A stretch of 64,000 bases of DNA from Ammoniphilus sp. CFH 90114 (GTDB lineage: Bacteria > Bacillota > Bacilli > Aneurinibacillales > RAOX-1), in NCBI RefSeq assembly GCF_004123195.1, contig NZ_SDLI01000011.1, positions 1 to 64,000 of the forward strand, in the 5' to 3' direction. A program made the translations under genes and the position numbers. Numbering within the stretch: position 1 is the first letter of the stretch; each line of letters starts with the position of its first letter. Shown one piece after another: positions 33,298 to 42,542 of this stretch. The notes beneath the pieces are model-generated. The model saw only the letters and a program-made list of their open reading frames with translations. It was not told where the DNA came from and searched no databases.

Positions 33298-34563
33298 TTA
33301 GACCCAACCGCGCCAACGCGACGCTTCTGCCATTCGTCTTAACCCAACAATGTAGGCGGCTAGCCTCATGTCTACCTTACGATCCAACGAAAGCTGATAC
33401 ACATTGCGGAACGACTTGTTTAGGATCTTCTCCAATTTTTCACTAACTTCTTCTTCCGTCCAATAGTAGCCTTGATTATTCTGAACCCACTCAAAGTAAG
33501 AAACCACCACGCCGCCTGCACTCGCCAGCACATCTGGGACGATGAGGACTCCTCTTTCCGTGAGGATTTCTGTTGCTTTCAAGGTCGTTGGTCCGTTCGC
33601 CGCTTCCACTAAAATCTTCGCTTTAATATCCGCTGCGTTCCCCTCCGTAATCTGATTCTCAATAGCGGCCGGAACCAAGATATCGCATTCCTTGACGAGC
33701 AATTCTTCATTGCTGATGACATTCGTGGTAAACAGCTTCGTTACCGTTCCAAACGAGTCTCGCTTCTCTAACAAATAATCTATATCTAAGCCCTCAGGCT
33801 GATAAAGCGCACCATACGCATCCGAGATTCCAATTACCTTTGCCCCAGCATCATAAAGGAACTTCGCCAGAAAGCTTCCAGCATTCCCGAAGCCCTGGAT
33901 AATCACGCGAGCCCCTTCGATCTGCAACCCCATGACCTTCGCTGCTTCTCTCATCACGATGGTGACCCCTTTAGCCGTGGACGTCTCACGTCCAGCTGAA
34001 CCTCCGAGGACAATGGGCTTCCCTGTAATGAATCCTGGAGAATCAAACTCACGAATGCGGCTATATTCATCCATCATCCAAGCCATGATTTGGGAATTGG
34101 TGAAAACATCAGGAGCTGGAATATCCTTCGTCGGCCCCACAAGCTGGCTGATGGCCCGCACATACCCTCGGCTCAAGCGCTCCAATTCTCGAAACGACAT
34201 CGAACGCGGATCGCAAGCAATCCCGCCTTTGCCTCCGCCATAAGGAAGATCGGTAATGCCGCACTTGATACTCATCCACATTGAAAGCGCCTTCACTTCT
34301 TCCTCTGTCACATCGGGGTGAAAACGAATACCCCCTTTGGTTGGACCTACCGCATCATTATGTTGGGCACGATACCCGGTAAATATCTGAACGGTTCCAT
34401 CATCCATACGAACCGGAATGCGAACGGTGAGCAATCGAAGCGGTTCCTTTAACAATTCATAAACGGGTTCATCATATCCCATTGTATCTAGCGCTTGTTT
34501 TATGACCTCTTGGGTTCTCTCAAATACGTTAAAGTTTTCTTTTACGGCTTCTTTCATGACCAT
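33298..34563 (-). CDS. Glutamate dehydrogenase (catabolic type)
   Basis: A 421-aa Glu/Leu/Phe/Val dehydrogenase resembling RocG/GudB. The catalytic region TKGGIRFHPDVTEEEVKAL and LPYGGGKGGIACDPR is intact. A Rossmann motif reads VIIQGFGNAGSFLAKFLYDAGAKVIGIS. It would reconvert the glutamate formed by the two aminotransferases to 2-oxoglutarate and ammonia. GGGGGG lies 6 bp before the start; a second ATG lies two codons later. It is the first gene of the eight-gene operon, divergent from a PucR regulator. Confidence 0.9.
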   Translation of the reverse strand: MVMKEAVKENFNVFERTQEVIKQALDTMGYDEPVYELLKEPLRLLTVRIPVRMDDGTVQIFTGYRAQHNDAVGPTKGGIRFHPDVTEEEVKALSMWMSIKCGITDLPYGGGKGGIACDPRSMSFRELERLSRGYVRAISQLVGPTKDIPAPDVFTNSQIMAWMMDEYSRIREFDSPGFITGKPIVLGGSAGRETSTAKGVTIVMREAAKVMGLQIEGARVIIQGFGNAGSFLAKFLYDAGAKVIGISDAYGALYQPEGLDIDYLLEKRDSFGTVTKLFTTNVISNEELLVKECDILVPAAIENQITEGNAADIKAKILVEAANGPTTLKATEILTERGVLIVPDVLASAGGVVVSYFEWVQNNQGYYWTEEEVSEKLEKILNKSFRNVYQLSLDRKVDMRLAAYIVGLRRMAEASRWRGWV

Positions 34564-34661
34564 GTGGAACCCCCCGACTTATCATCTCTCTTACTCGTAT
34601 CTTATTACAGTTCCTACAGTGCCCGATATTGGCCTGATCAGTGGAAAATGTGAGGGTTGTT

Positions 34662-34680
34662 TTTATACATCGTGTATAAA
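34662..34680. promoter_or_regulatory. 19-bp palindrome, candidate operator (copy 2)
   Basis: TTTATACATCGTGTATAAA differs at one position from the palindrome at 8309-8327. It lies between the glutamate dehydrogenase and PucR genes, 5 nt upstream of TTGTCC on the PucR side, the same spacing as at copy 1. It could act on either divergent gene. Confidence 0.6.
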
Positions 34681-34751
34681 AGCTATTGTCCATTGAACCC
34701 CTTTCGTGTTACAACTATCAACAGACAGGACGAAAGGAGAACTTTTCACTC

Positions 34752-36296
34752 ATGGGCATTACCATTCAGGAAGCACTCCGTCTCCCCGTGATGTCTGACA
34801 CCAAGCTCGTCGCGGGCTGGGATGGCCTAACGAACATCATCAAGTGGGTCACCATCGTCGAAGTGATTGATGATATTAGCCGGTTTCAAGAAGGAGAATT
34901 CCTGATTACCACCGGATTTGGCTTATTAGACAATGAACACAAAAGAATGCAGTTTCAGACCTTATTATCAAGTCGGATGTTATCCGGCGTAGCGATTTAT
35001 ACAGGGTTTTACTTGCATGAGATTCCAGAACCCTTCATTGCAGCGGCCAATGAGGCAGGACTGCCCATTATCGAGATCCCAACCAACATCAACTTTTCCA
35101 TGCTGACACGGGCCATTCTCGAGCAAATCGTAAACAAACAGATGAAGCTCTATGAGTACTCCCTAAATATCCATAAGGAATTTAATCGTCTCGTCTTAGT
35201 CAATCAGGGATTAGAACCGATCACCCGCACCCTCTCCGAACTCATCCGAGGGAGTGTGCTATTGCTGGGTGAAGATGGAAACCTCATGGACCACCTTTTG
35301 ATTCACGAGGGAATTGAGTTAGACAACTTAGAGCTATCCGACGACCGGTTACGTTTAGAGAGCTATCCCATTGTAGCCAACGAGGTTCGCTACGGCACCA
35401 TCCTAGCGGTAAAAGAATCAGTTGATTGGAACGATCTCGATCATATCGCCATGGAGCATGCGGCAACGGTGTATGCGGTTGAATTTTTGAAGCAAAAAGC
35501 GGTAGAGGATACGGAAATTCGTCTGCAAGGCGATTTTCTGGACGAGATCTTGAATAAGAACTTCAAGAATGCGGCCCTTGCTATGGAGCGAGGCAAACGA
35601 CTGGGGTATGATTTGACTCTAAACCAAGCCGTTATGCATTTTAAGGCAGATACGAACCACGAGCGGTTATATCTCCTTGTTCAACAGGTTATGCGAGAAA
35701 GAAACAGACAGTTCATTTTGCGTAATAAATTAGATGGACTAGTGGTTCTCACGGATATTGTAGAAAGCTTAGGCCAGACGGCAAGAGTCTACTTATTGGA
35801 CTTGGCTCGTGAAGTGGAATCGCTGTGGAAGGAGTACTTTCCTCGAAGCCCACTTCGCATTGGAATCGGGCGCAATTACCGTGACATTCAGTACTTGGCT
35901 AAGAGTGCAAGAGAAGCGCAGTATGCCGTGACCTTTTCCCGCTTGCTGCTGAAACCTAAAACTATCGTACATTATGACGATCTAGGACTTTATCATTTAT
36001 TAATTCAGATGAAGGAATTAGGCGTTGATTTGAAGGAGTTTTACGAGGCCAACCTGGGGAACTTAATCTCTATGAAACGCCAAGGCGTCGATCTCATTAT
36101 GACGTTAGAAACGTACCTTTTAAATAATCAAAGTATTCATACGACAGCATCCGAGCTGTATATCCATCGACACACTTTGAAATATCGCCTGAACCAGATC
36201 GAAAAGAAAACCGGACTCGATCTTGCCTCTGCAGATGATCGTATGAAATTGCAGCTCGCCATCATGGCTTATAAATTATTAAATACGGGAGAGTGA
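34752..36296 (+). CDS. PucR family transcriptional regulator
   Basis: A 514-aa regulator of the PucR/CdaR type. The N-terminal PucR domain (about residues 1-125: VMSDTKLVAGWDGLTNIIKW, EFLITTGFGLL) and a GGDEF-like middle are followed by the C-terminal PucR helix-turn-helix (LLNNQSIHTTASELYIHRHT, then LKYRLNQIEKKTG). The ATG at 34752 follows AAAGGAGAA; upstream in-frame codons lack a site. Divergent placement next to glutamate dehydrogenase makes it the likely activator of the eight-gene operon; relatives sense purine or amino-acid catabolites. The stop codon lies inside the terminator stem. Confidence 0.87.
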   Translation: MGITIQEALRLPVMSDTKLVAGWDGLTNIIKWVTIVEVIDDISRFQEGEFLITTGFGLLDNEHKRMQFQTLLSSRMLSGVAIYTGFYLHEIPEPFIAAANEAGLPIIEIPTNINFSMLTRAILEQIVNKQMKLYEYSLNIHKEFNRLVLVNQGLEPITRTLSELIRGSVLLLGEDGNLMDHLLIHEGIELDNLELSDDRLRLESYPIVANEVRYGTILAVKESVDWNDLDHIAMEHAATVYAVEFLKQKAVEDTEIRLQGDFLDEILNKNFKNAALAMERGKRLGYDLTLNQAVMHFKADTNHERLYLLVQQVMRERNRQFILRNKLDGLVVLTDIVESLGQTARVYLLDLAREVESLWKEYFPRSPLRIGIGRNYRDIQYLAKSAREAQYAVTFSRLLLKPKTIVHYDDLGLYHLLIQMKELGVDLKEFYEANLGNLISMKRQGVDLIMTLETYLLNNQSIHTTASELYIHRHTLKYRLNQIEKKTGLDLASADDRMKLQLAIMAYKLLNTGE

Positions 36297-36315
36297 ATTC
36301 GATTCACTCTCCCGT
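36285..36315. terminator. Bidirectional terminator
   Basis: ACGGGAGAGTGAAT (36285-36298) pairs perfectly with ATTCACTCTCCCGT (36302-36315) around a 3-nt loop, between the convergent PucR and chemoreceptor genes. Confidence 0.85.
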
Positions 36316-36319
36316 CATT

Positions 36320-38011
36320 TTATAGCTTGAATCTTCCTACCAACTGATTTAGACCATCGGCCATATTCGAAAGGGACGATGCCGAAGACGTAATTTCCTC
36401 CAAGGACGCTAGTTGTTCTTCCGTAGCTGCTGATACCGTTTGCGTTCCAGATGCCGTTTCTTCGATCACTCTCGAGATGGTCTCGATATTTTCCACCACA
36501 TGCTGTGCCCCCGTCGTCATGTCCTGAATTGCACTCGATACTTGCTCAATCTGCTCTGTCACGTGAACAACAGCCTGTTGAATTTCGCTAAAGGAGTCTC
36601 CCGCATGATTTACCACTTGAATTCCCTGAGTAACCTCAGCGGTAACCTTCGACATGGATTCCACGGCCCGACTTGTTTCCTCTTGAATCTGCTGAATCAA
36701 ATTCGAAATCTGTTGGGCAGAGGTACCTGATTGTTCCGCGAGCTTTCGCACTTCATCTGCTACTACTGCGAACCCTCGTCCATGTTCACCGGCACGAGCC
36801 GCTTCAATGGCAGCATTCAATGCCAAGAGATTCGTCTGGGCAGCAATGCCAGTGATCACCTCTAAGATCTGTCCGATCTCTTGAGAACGCTGACCCAATC
36901 CCTGTACAAGACCCGCTAATCCATTCACGTTTTGTTGAATCGAACTCATTTGACTTTCTGCCACCTGAATAGATTCAATCCCTACGTTAGCCTTATTTTT
37001 CGTGGAGGCAACCGACTCTGTAACTCCTTGCGTATTCACGGAGATTTGACTCAGACTAGCTGACATCTGATTAATAACAGAAGAGGTTTCCTCCATTCCT
37101 TTCACCTGGTCCTCTGCTCCCGCAGCGACTTGCTCTGTCGTAGAAGCAATATGCTCCGTGGCACGGTTCGTTTGCTCGGCACTTGCAATGAGCTCCCCGG
37201 AATAAGCATTCACCTGTTCAGATGAGGACGCTATCTGTTGAATTAAGTCTCGAAGATTGTCAACCATTTGATTAATGGCTAAAGAAACCTGCGCTACTTC
37301 ATCCTTACTATGTACTGGCAGGGTTTCAACCTGAAGGTTTCCTTGGGCAACTTGATGAGCAGCCATGGTAACCTGTTGTAAAGGTCTGAGCTTACGATTC
37401 AAAATAAAGAGCGAACTCGTTACACTAGCAATGATGACAATAAACATCAATACCGTCGTCAATAGGAGAAGATTCATCTTCTGTTCTGCTTTTTTCGCCT
37501 CCTTATTGGCCCAGTCTTCAAGTTGCTGCTGGAAGTTGGTTATAGATTGAGCCATCAATAGCTTCGTATTTTTATAGTCGCTTCCATAAACCAACTCTCT
37601 AGCCTTAACAAAGGACTGCCCCCTCACCGCTTGGATCGCTTCCGCTTCAAGACGGGATAAGGCGTCTGCATGTTCCCCTGCCTCTTTAACCAGAGCTACC
37701 AGCTCCTCCGGGGCCTTCAACTCCAAAAGCCTTCCTGCCACACGCTCTCTCGTTCTTGTCTCGTTCGTCTCTGTGTAATAGTTATCTAAGTAAACTACCT
37801 CTGCGTACTGTACATAACTTCTGATTTCATTTGTAAGAAACTCTGATGCCACGAACAAGTCAAAACCTAATTGCTTAAATTCCATCGCGTTCTGATCCGC
37901 TTGCCTCTGTTGCTGAACCCCACTATGCAACAGATACAAACTTCCAAGTGTGACAACCGATAATACGACAATCACCATAATTTGAAGCTTCATCATCCTA
38001 GAAATGGTCAT
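36320..38011 (-). CDS. Methyl-accepting chemotaxis protein
   Basis: A 563-aa chemoreceptor. A membrane segment (residues about 8-28) is followed by a four-helix-bundle-type extracellular domain, a second segment at about 183-205, a HAMP domain ([20 protein letters not shown]) and a long coiled-coil signalling domain. The conserved hairpin tip reads [20 protein letters not shown] followed by [17 protein letters not shown] site precedes the ATG. The mRNA leader carries a c-di-GMP-I riboswitch plus terminator, tying receptor level to the motility/sessility second messenger. Ligand unknown. Confidence 0.92.
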   Translation of the reverse strand: MTISRMMKLQIMVIVVLSVVTLGSLYLLHSGVQQQRQADQNAMEFKQLGFDLFVASEFLTNEIRSYVQYAEVVYLDNYYTETNETRTRERVAGRLLELKAPEELVALVKEAGEHADALSRLEAEAIQAVRGQSFVKARELVYGSDYKNTKLLMAQSITNFQQQLEDWANKEAKKAEQKMNLLLLTTVLMFIVIIASVTSSLFILNRKLRPLQQVTMAAHQVAQGNLQVETLPVHSKDEVAQVSLAINQMVDNLRDLIQQIASSSEQVNAYSGELIASAEQTNRATEHIASTTEQVAAGAEDQVKGMEETSSVINQMSASLSQISVNTQGVTESVASTKNKANVGIESIQVAESQMSSIQQNVNGLAGLVQGLGQRSQEIGQILEVITGIAAQTNLLALNAAIEAARAGEHGRGFAVVADEVRKLAEQSGTSAQQISNLIQQIQEETSRAVESMSKVTAEVTQGIQVVNHAGDSFSEIQQAVVHVTEQIEQVSSAIQDMTTGAQHVVENIETISRVIEETASGTQTVSAATEEQLASLEEITSSASSLSNMADGLNQLVGRFKL

Positions 38012-38044
38012 ACCTGTCCTTCCTCTCTATATAGAAAATACAGA

Positions 38045-38079
38045 CAAAAAAAACTGCTCGTAAATACTTAAAGAGCAGC
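38045..38079 (-). terminator. Riboswitch expression-platform terminator
   Basis: On the minus strand CTGCTC and GAGCAG pair around a 13-nt loop and are followed by T8, between the c-di-GMP aptamer and the chemoreceptor start codon. Confidence 0.8.
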
Positions 38080-38095
38080 TTCATCATCCTAGCTA

Positions 38096-38183
38096 CTCGG
38101 CAGCCTGGCGATCATAGTCACAAAAAGGACCTTAGACCCATAGCTTTGCGTCTCTACCTTTCGATAGATTTGCCTTGATCGAG
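38096..38183 (-). ncRNA. Cyclic di-GMP-I (GEMM) riboswitch upstream of the chemoreceptor
   Basis: The minus strand has the GEMM core: AAGGCAAATC, a GAAA tetraloop arm (CTATCGAAAGGTAG), GACGCAAAGCTATGGGTC and the receptor-loop strand CGCCAGGCTGCC. CTCG/CGAG ends close P1. An intrinsic terminator follows 16 bp downstream, so control is by transcription termination. Such riboswitches are well known in front of motility genes in Bacillales and clostridia. Confidence 0.88.
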
Positions 38184-38305
38184 TTGAAGTTATATTCTAT
38201 TTCTACCATTTCTCGGGATTCTTTACAATTTAAATTTACTTCACTAGTTCTTCCGTACTACGAAATTCCTGAACTGCTCCGTCTGGCCAACAGCGGCGTG
38301 GTCAA

Positions 38306-38407
38306 TCATACGAACCACGTACACGATATAATCACATAGCGAGTTGCTTCGACGCCCATCAAAATACTTAGGCCGCCTATAATAAAAATAGACCACCTAC
38401 TCACCAT
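38306..38407 (-). CDS. Putative small membrane protein, 33 aa
   Basis: A very short minus-strand gene with an ideal AAGGAG site 8 bp before the ATG. It encodes MVSRWSIFIIGGLSILMG... with one hydrophobic segment, typical of single-pass small proteins. It lies upstream of the riboswitch and chemoreceptor on the same strand. No family recognised; with only 33 codons it could be chance. Confidence 0.35.
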   Translation of the reverse strand: MVSRWSIFIIGGLSILMGVEATRYVIISCTWFV

Positions 38408-38706
38408 CACATCGACTCCTTGCTAGAATTCGGGCTCGAAATATGTATAAAAATTTTGTAGAAGATTGACGAAGAGCATTATCCAAAACTAGGTATGGTA
38501 GAGCAGGAGACCCGCTGATCATAACCTTAAGTCGGCCGATCATCATCCTCTAGTGCAAGCGAGGTGCGTCATGGAAAGAGCAGAATTGTTTTCCTAAATA
38601 ATTTCATTCCTAAGGGATATGAAGAGCAATTAATGGAATTAGTTGAACCGTAAACGACCCAATTATGTTAAAATAAGGGCATTATTCCGTCGGAAAGGAC
38701 CGGTAC
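38408..38706. other. Gene-free 299-bp region
   Basis: Contains no open frame I can support. It presumably holds the promoter of the plus-strand gene at 38707; the nearest upstream sequence has AT-rich TTATGTTAAAATAAGG at about 38665-38680, which could provide a -10 element (TAAAAT). Confidence 0.3.
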
Positions 38707-39399
38707 ATGCCTTTGAAGAAATTGATTTGGATTTCTATCCCTATTGCCCTAATCGCCATTGTACTTTTTTCATACTCCTATTATTTTAGTCCAAGCCCTG
38801 TGCCCGAAGTACAAGAATCTGATCCGAATTCCCTTTTCGCAGGAGATAGCAGCAGTCTCGACTGGCTCAATGACCCAGAAATTAAAGCCGAGCCTGTGGA
38901 GGAGCTAGCGGAGGAGTCAACGGAGCAAGCCTCACCAACGCCTGAAGCGGAGTCGGCCGTTCCAACCGAGCAGCCCGCCCATTCGGATCCATCTGAGCCT
39001 AAGCCAACCGATGCCTCACCCACCCCTCCATCTTCTTCTCCGGTTGCCACTCAAACCGACATTCTAGAGAAGTACAAGGGGAAGTTTAAGGCACTAGAAC
39101 GATCTTATCAAGGAAAATTAAAGGGGCTCATTGAACAAGCGAAGCAAGAATATATAGCCGTCAAAAACGGACAGTCCAATGAATCCAAAATCTCACTAGC
39201 TTCTAAATACTTATCAAAGGCCAAACAGTTAGAATCTACAGCGGACAGCCAATTTTATCAACTACTCGGACAAATGGAACAAGACCTCATAGCAGCTGGA
39301 CACTCGACATCGCTTATAAAGCAAGCAGAAACCGAATACAAGGCTCGAAAGAAAAACCAGCGAGCTGCTTTGATGCAGAAGGTAACAGAGAGTATGTAG
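38707..39399 (+). CDS. Membrane-anchored low-complexity/coiled-coil protein
   Basis: A 230-aa protein of no recognised family. It has an N-terminal membrane anchor (residues about 6-27, IWISIPIALIAIVLFSYSYY) and then an extracytoplasmic linker rich in Pro, Ser, Thr and Glu (about 35-118; for example EESTEQASPTPEAESAVPTE). The C-terminal half (about 120-230) is Lys/Gln/Glu-rich and predicted helical or coiled-coil. The plan suggests a cell-wall-spanning tether. GGAAAGGA precedes the ATG and a terminator follows. It is monocistronic. Confidence 0.72.
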   Translation: MPLKKLIWISIPIALIAIVLFSYSYYFSPSPVPEVQESDPNSLFAGDSSSLDWLNDPEIKAEPVEELAEESTEQASPTPEAESAVPTEQPAHSDPSEPKPTDASPTPPSSSPVATQTDILEKYKGKFKALERSYQGKLKGLIEQAKQEYIAVKNGQSNESKISLASKYLSKAKQLESTADSQFYQLLGQMEQDLIAAGHSTSLIKQAETEYKARKKNQRAALMQKVTESM

Positions 39400-39431
39400 G
39401 AAAAAAGGGGCCTGAGCCAGCCCCCTTTTTG
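39400..39431 (+). terminator. Terminator
   Basis: AAAAAGGGG and CCCCTTTTT pair across a 10-nt loop immediately after the stop codon at 39399. Confidence 0.85.
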
Positions 39432-39677
39432 TATGAGAAGTAGGCGGAGAAATTCCGCCTATTTTTCAAAAGTCCGATTTTCGAGTGGATATAACGGAAC
39501 CGATTCCGCTTATTCACCCAAAACCCGCCCAAAGTCAAGTATTCGGAGCCAATAAGGGAACTTTCTCCCCCTATTTCCGCACTTTTTCACTCGAATCTAC
39601 TAATAGCGGAAAATACTCCGGTTATCCTCCAGCACCAGCACCAGCCGAGCTCTAGCTCCAGCCAGCGCCGCACCCTG
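39432..39677. repeat. Cluster of degenerate inverted repeats downstream of murQ
   Basis: Gene-free. Four dyads share a TAxGCGGA..TTCCGCxTATT theme: 39440-39466, 39490-39514, 39549-39578 and 39601-39627, spaced about 50-60 bp. A short CAGCACCAGCACCAGC stretch follows. Similar in plan to the clusters at 4959, 9983 and 12226. Confidence 0.6.
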
Positions 39678-40580
39678 CTATCCTTGCGCAATCGCCTCAC
39701 GCACACGTCCTCTGGTCTGCTCCAACAACTCAACCGCCGCATCATAGCTCAATCCCGTTTGCTGCATAACGATGGCGATTCTAGCATCTCCACCAGACTG
39801 CTCCGAAAGCACCGAAGCTTCCTCATAAGACACTCCCGTCACTTCCATGATAATCCGTTTCACGCGCTCCCGCAGTTTATGATTCGTCGCCTGAACATTC
39901 ACCATCCAGTTGCCATAGACTTTCCCTAACCGAATCATCGCTCCTGTCGTCAGCATATTCAAGACCATCTTCTGGGCCGTTCCGGCCTTGAGACGAGTAG
40001 AGCCAGTGACGACCTCGGGTCCGACCACCACATTGATCGCAACATCAGCTTCCCCCGTCAACACCGAAGTGGAGTTGCAGGATAGAGAAACGGTAACCGC
40101 CCCGATCTCATTGGCCGCCTGCAACGCACCTAGAACATAAGGAGTACGTCCGCTTGCCGCAATCCCTACCACCACATCGCCCGACTTCACGCCGTATTTC
40201 ACGACATCTTCTTGCCCTAATTCCGGCAGATCTTCAGCACCCTCAATCGCTTCGACTAAAGCCTTACGCCCTCCTGCAATGACGCCCTGCACAAGAGAAG
40301 GCTCCGTACCGAACGTCGGCGGGCACTCCGAGGCATCCAAGACACCCAACCGGCCGCTGGTCCCTGCACCAAAGTAAAACAAACGACCGCCTTTTTCCAT
40401 GGATTCAACAATCAGATCTACCGCTTTGCCAATTCGCTCCAGCTCTTTCTCTACCGCATATGCCACCGTTTGATCCTCACGGTTCATTAATTCAACGACT
40501 TCACGCGTCGATAAGGAATCTAGATTTTGCGTGGCTTCATTTCTCATTTCTGTCGTTAAACGATTTAGTTGATCAATCAT
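39678..40580 (-). CDS. murQ: N-acetylmuramic acid 6-phosphate etherase
   Basis: A 300-aa SIS-domain enzyme that cleaves the lactyl ether of MurNAc-6-phosphate to GlcNAc-6-phosphate and lactate during cell-wall recycling. Signatures are FYFGAGTSGRLGVLDASECP, GIAASGRTPYVLGAL and GSTRLKAGTAQKMVLNMLTT; the C-terminal UBA-like region is present. Length is typical. It is the last gene of the recycling operon that starts at 49571; its substrate would come from AnmK, encoded in the same operon. Confidence 0.95.
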   Translation of the reverse strand: MIDQLNRLTTEMRNEATQNLDSLSTREVVELMNREDQTVAYAVEKELERIGKAVDLIVESMEKGGRLFYFGAGTSGRLGVLDASECPPTFGTEPSLVQGVIAGGRKALVEAIEGAEDLPELGQEDVVKYGVKSGDVVVGIAASGRTPYVLGALQAANEIGAVTVSLSCNSTSVLTGEADVAINVVVGPEVVTGSTRLKAGTAQKMVLNMLTTGAMIRLGKVYGNWMVNVQATNHKLRERVKRIIMEVTGVSYEEASVLSEQSGGDARIAIVMQQTGLSYDAAVELLEQTRGRVREAIAQG

Positions 40581-40607
40581 GTTTCCCTCATCCTCTCCTT
40601 CCAGTCC

Positions 40608-41570
40608 TTACAAATGACAAGAAACGAAATGTCCTTCGTCGGTAATCTTCAATGTAGGTGATGTGGTTCGACAAATGTCCATGCAGGAGGGACAGCGCGG
40701 GTGAAACGTACATCCTGAAGGAGGATTAGATGGACTTGGCAGATCCCCTTCGAGTAAAATCCGCTCCCTCACCGCATCAGGGTTAGCCACGGGTACAGCA
40801 GACAACAGCGCCTTGGTATAGGGATGTTTTGGAGCTCGGTATAAGGCCCCTTTCTCTGCTACCTCCACCACTTTGCCAAGATACATCACAGCTACACGAT
40901 CCGAAATATGTTTGACGACACTTAAATCATGCGAGATAAAAAGATAAGTGAGTTTAAAATCCCGCTGCAAATCCTGCATGAGGTTCAATACCTGGGCTTG
41001 AATGGAAACATCCAATGCCGAAACCGGTTCATCCGCCACAATCAGCTTCGGCCTTAAAATAAGGGCACGGGCGATCCCAATTCGCTGTCTTTGTCCCCCA
41101 GAGAACTCATGGGGGTAGCGATCAAGATGCTTGGTGGTCAGTCCCACGATCTCGATCATTTCCTCTACCTTCTTGCGTCTCTCCGTCGGAGTTCCTATAC
41201 CGTGAACGATTAACGGATCCATTAGAATCTGGGCAATGGTCTTGCGAGGGTTCAGCGAAGCGAATGGATCCTGGAAGACGAACTGGACATCCCGACGCAT
41301 CTGTCTCATTTCTTCTGGGGAAAGAGTCAGGATGTTCTTTCCTTGAAACCACACTTCCCCTTCCGTAGGCTCGATCAGACGGGTCAGGCATCGGCCCGTG
41401 GTAGATTTTCCGCAGCCGGACTCTCCAACAAGACTCACCGTTTCCCCTTCATAAATGGTTAAATCCACGCCATCCACGGCTCGCACCGTTTTCGTTTTCC
41501 CCCAGAATCCGCTTGTCGTGGCAAAATGCTTCGTTAAAGCTTTCACTTCTAATAGAGGCTGACGACTCAT
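40608..41570 (-). CDS. Peptide ABC transporter ATP-binding protein (OppF/DppF type)
   Basis: A 320-aa ATPase with Walker [10 protein letters not shown], signature [15 protein letters not shown], Walker [15 protein letters not shown] and the C-terminal oligopeptide-type cysteine-rich cap ([15 protein letters not shown]). The ATG at 41570 has GGAGGAGG upstream and overlaps the stop of the companion ATPase gene (ATGA). A longer in-frame reading from 41666 lies inside the neighbour. In this operon it powers uptake of muropeptides or cell-wall peptides. Confidence 0.9.
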   Translation of the reverse strand: MSRQPLLEVKALTKHFATTSGFWGKTKTVRAVDGVDLTIYEGETVSLVGESGCGKSTTGRCLTRLIEPTEGEVWFQGKNILTLSPEEMRQMRRDVQFVFQDPFASLNPRKTIAQILMDPLIVHGIGTPTERRKKVEEMIEIVGLTTKHLDRYPHEFSGGQRQRIGIARALILRPKLIVADEPVSALDVSIQAQVLNLMQDLQRDFKLTYLFISHDLSVVKHISDRVAVMYLGKVVEVAEKGALYRAPKHPYTKALLSAVPVANPDAVRERILLEGDLPSPSNPPSGCTFHPRCPSCMDICRTTSPTLKITDEGHFVSCHL

Positions 41571-42538
41571 GCTTTCTCCTCCTCCACCAACACGCAGCGT
41601 ACGCGATGCTGCTCGGTTACAGAAATTAACTCCGGCGCTGCCTGATGACAGCGATCGGTTGCCCACTCACATCGCGGGGCGAATCGGCATCCTTTAGGCA
41701 GATCGCTTAGTAAAGGAACCGTCCCTGGTATCGCTTGTAGACGATCCTGGTCCTCGGTAAAGTCCGGCATCGATTTCATCAATCCGATCGTATAAGGATG
41801 CTTAGGGCTTCGGAACAAGGTTCGAATATCTGCTTCTTCCACCACCTGACCGGCATACATCACGATGACGCGTTCGCACATCTCGGCCACGACGCCCAAA
41901 TCATGGGTGATCATCACGATAGAGGTCCCATTGTCTTTTTTCAGCTTTTTCATGAGCTCTAAAATCTGAGCCTGGATCGTAACATCCAAGGCGGTTGTCG
42001 GTTCATCGGCAATGATGAGCTTCGGCTGACAGGCCATCGCCATCGCGATCATGACGCGTTGCCTCATCCCCCCAGATAGCTGATGAGGATACGAGGAGAA
42101 AATTTCGTCCGCACGCGGGATTCCCACGGCATTTAACAGCTGGATGGTTCGTTCCTTGGCTTGCGCCTTCGACAGACCTAAGTGATTGCGCAGGGGCTCG
42201 GAAATCTGTTTTCCGACCGAATGAAGCGGATTAAGAGAGGTCATGGGTTCCTGAAAGATCATGGCCACACGATTTCCCCGAACCTTTTTCATTTCCTTTT
42301 CACTAAGTGCAAGCAAGTTCTTTCCTTCAAAAGCAATTGTCCCATCGGTCACGGCATTCTTACCGAGTAATCGCATAATCGATAAGCTCGTGACACTTTT
42401 TCCACATCCAGACTCTCCAACAATCCCCAAGGTTTCCCCAGGTTCAAGCGTAAAATCTACCCCATCAACAACCGTAATGGAGCTTCTGGATTGCTTGAAC
42501 GTCGTTTTTAGATTTCGAACTTCCAGTATCGGTGCCAT
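41567..42538 (-). CDS. Peptide ABC transporter ATP-binding protein (OppD/DppD type)
   Basis: A 323-aa ATPase with [40 protein letters not shown] and a C-terminal GCRFAPRCEWATDRC cap. It pairs with the OppF-type protein downstream (4-bp overlap). It lies 4 bp after the beta-lactamase-like gene. Confidence 0.9.
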   Translation of the reverse strand: MAPILEVRNLKTTFKQSRSSITVVDGVDFTLEPGETLGIVGESGCGKSVTSLSIMRLLGKNAVTDGTIAFEGKNLLALSEKEMKKVRGNRVAMIFQEPMTSLNPLHSVGKQISEPLRNHLGLSKAQAKERTIQLLNAVGIPRADEIFSSYPHQLSGGMRQRVMIAMAMACQPKLIIADEPTTALDVTIQAQILELMKKLKKDNGTSIVMITHDLGVVAEMCERVIVMYAGQVVEEADIRTLFRSPKHPYTIGLMKSMPDFTEDQDRLQAIPGTVPLLSDLPKGCRFAPRCEWATDRCHQAAPELISVTEQHRVRCVLVEEEKA

Positions 42539-42542
42539 GAAT

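Noticed and set aside
34600-34640. AGGCCAATATCGGGCA (minus strand) as a sigma-54 promoter for glutamate dehydrogenase
   Set aside because: GG and GC spacing is right but the -24 and -12 boxes otherwise match poorly.
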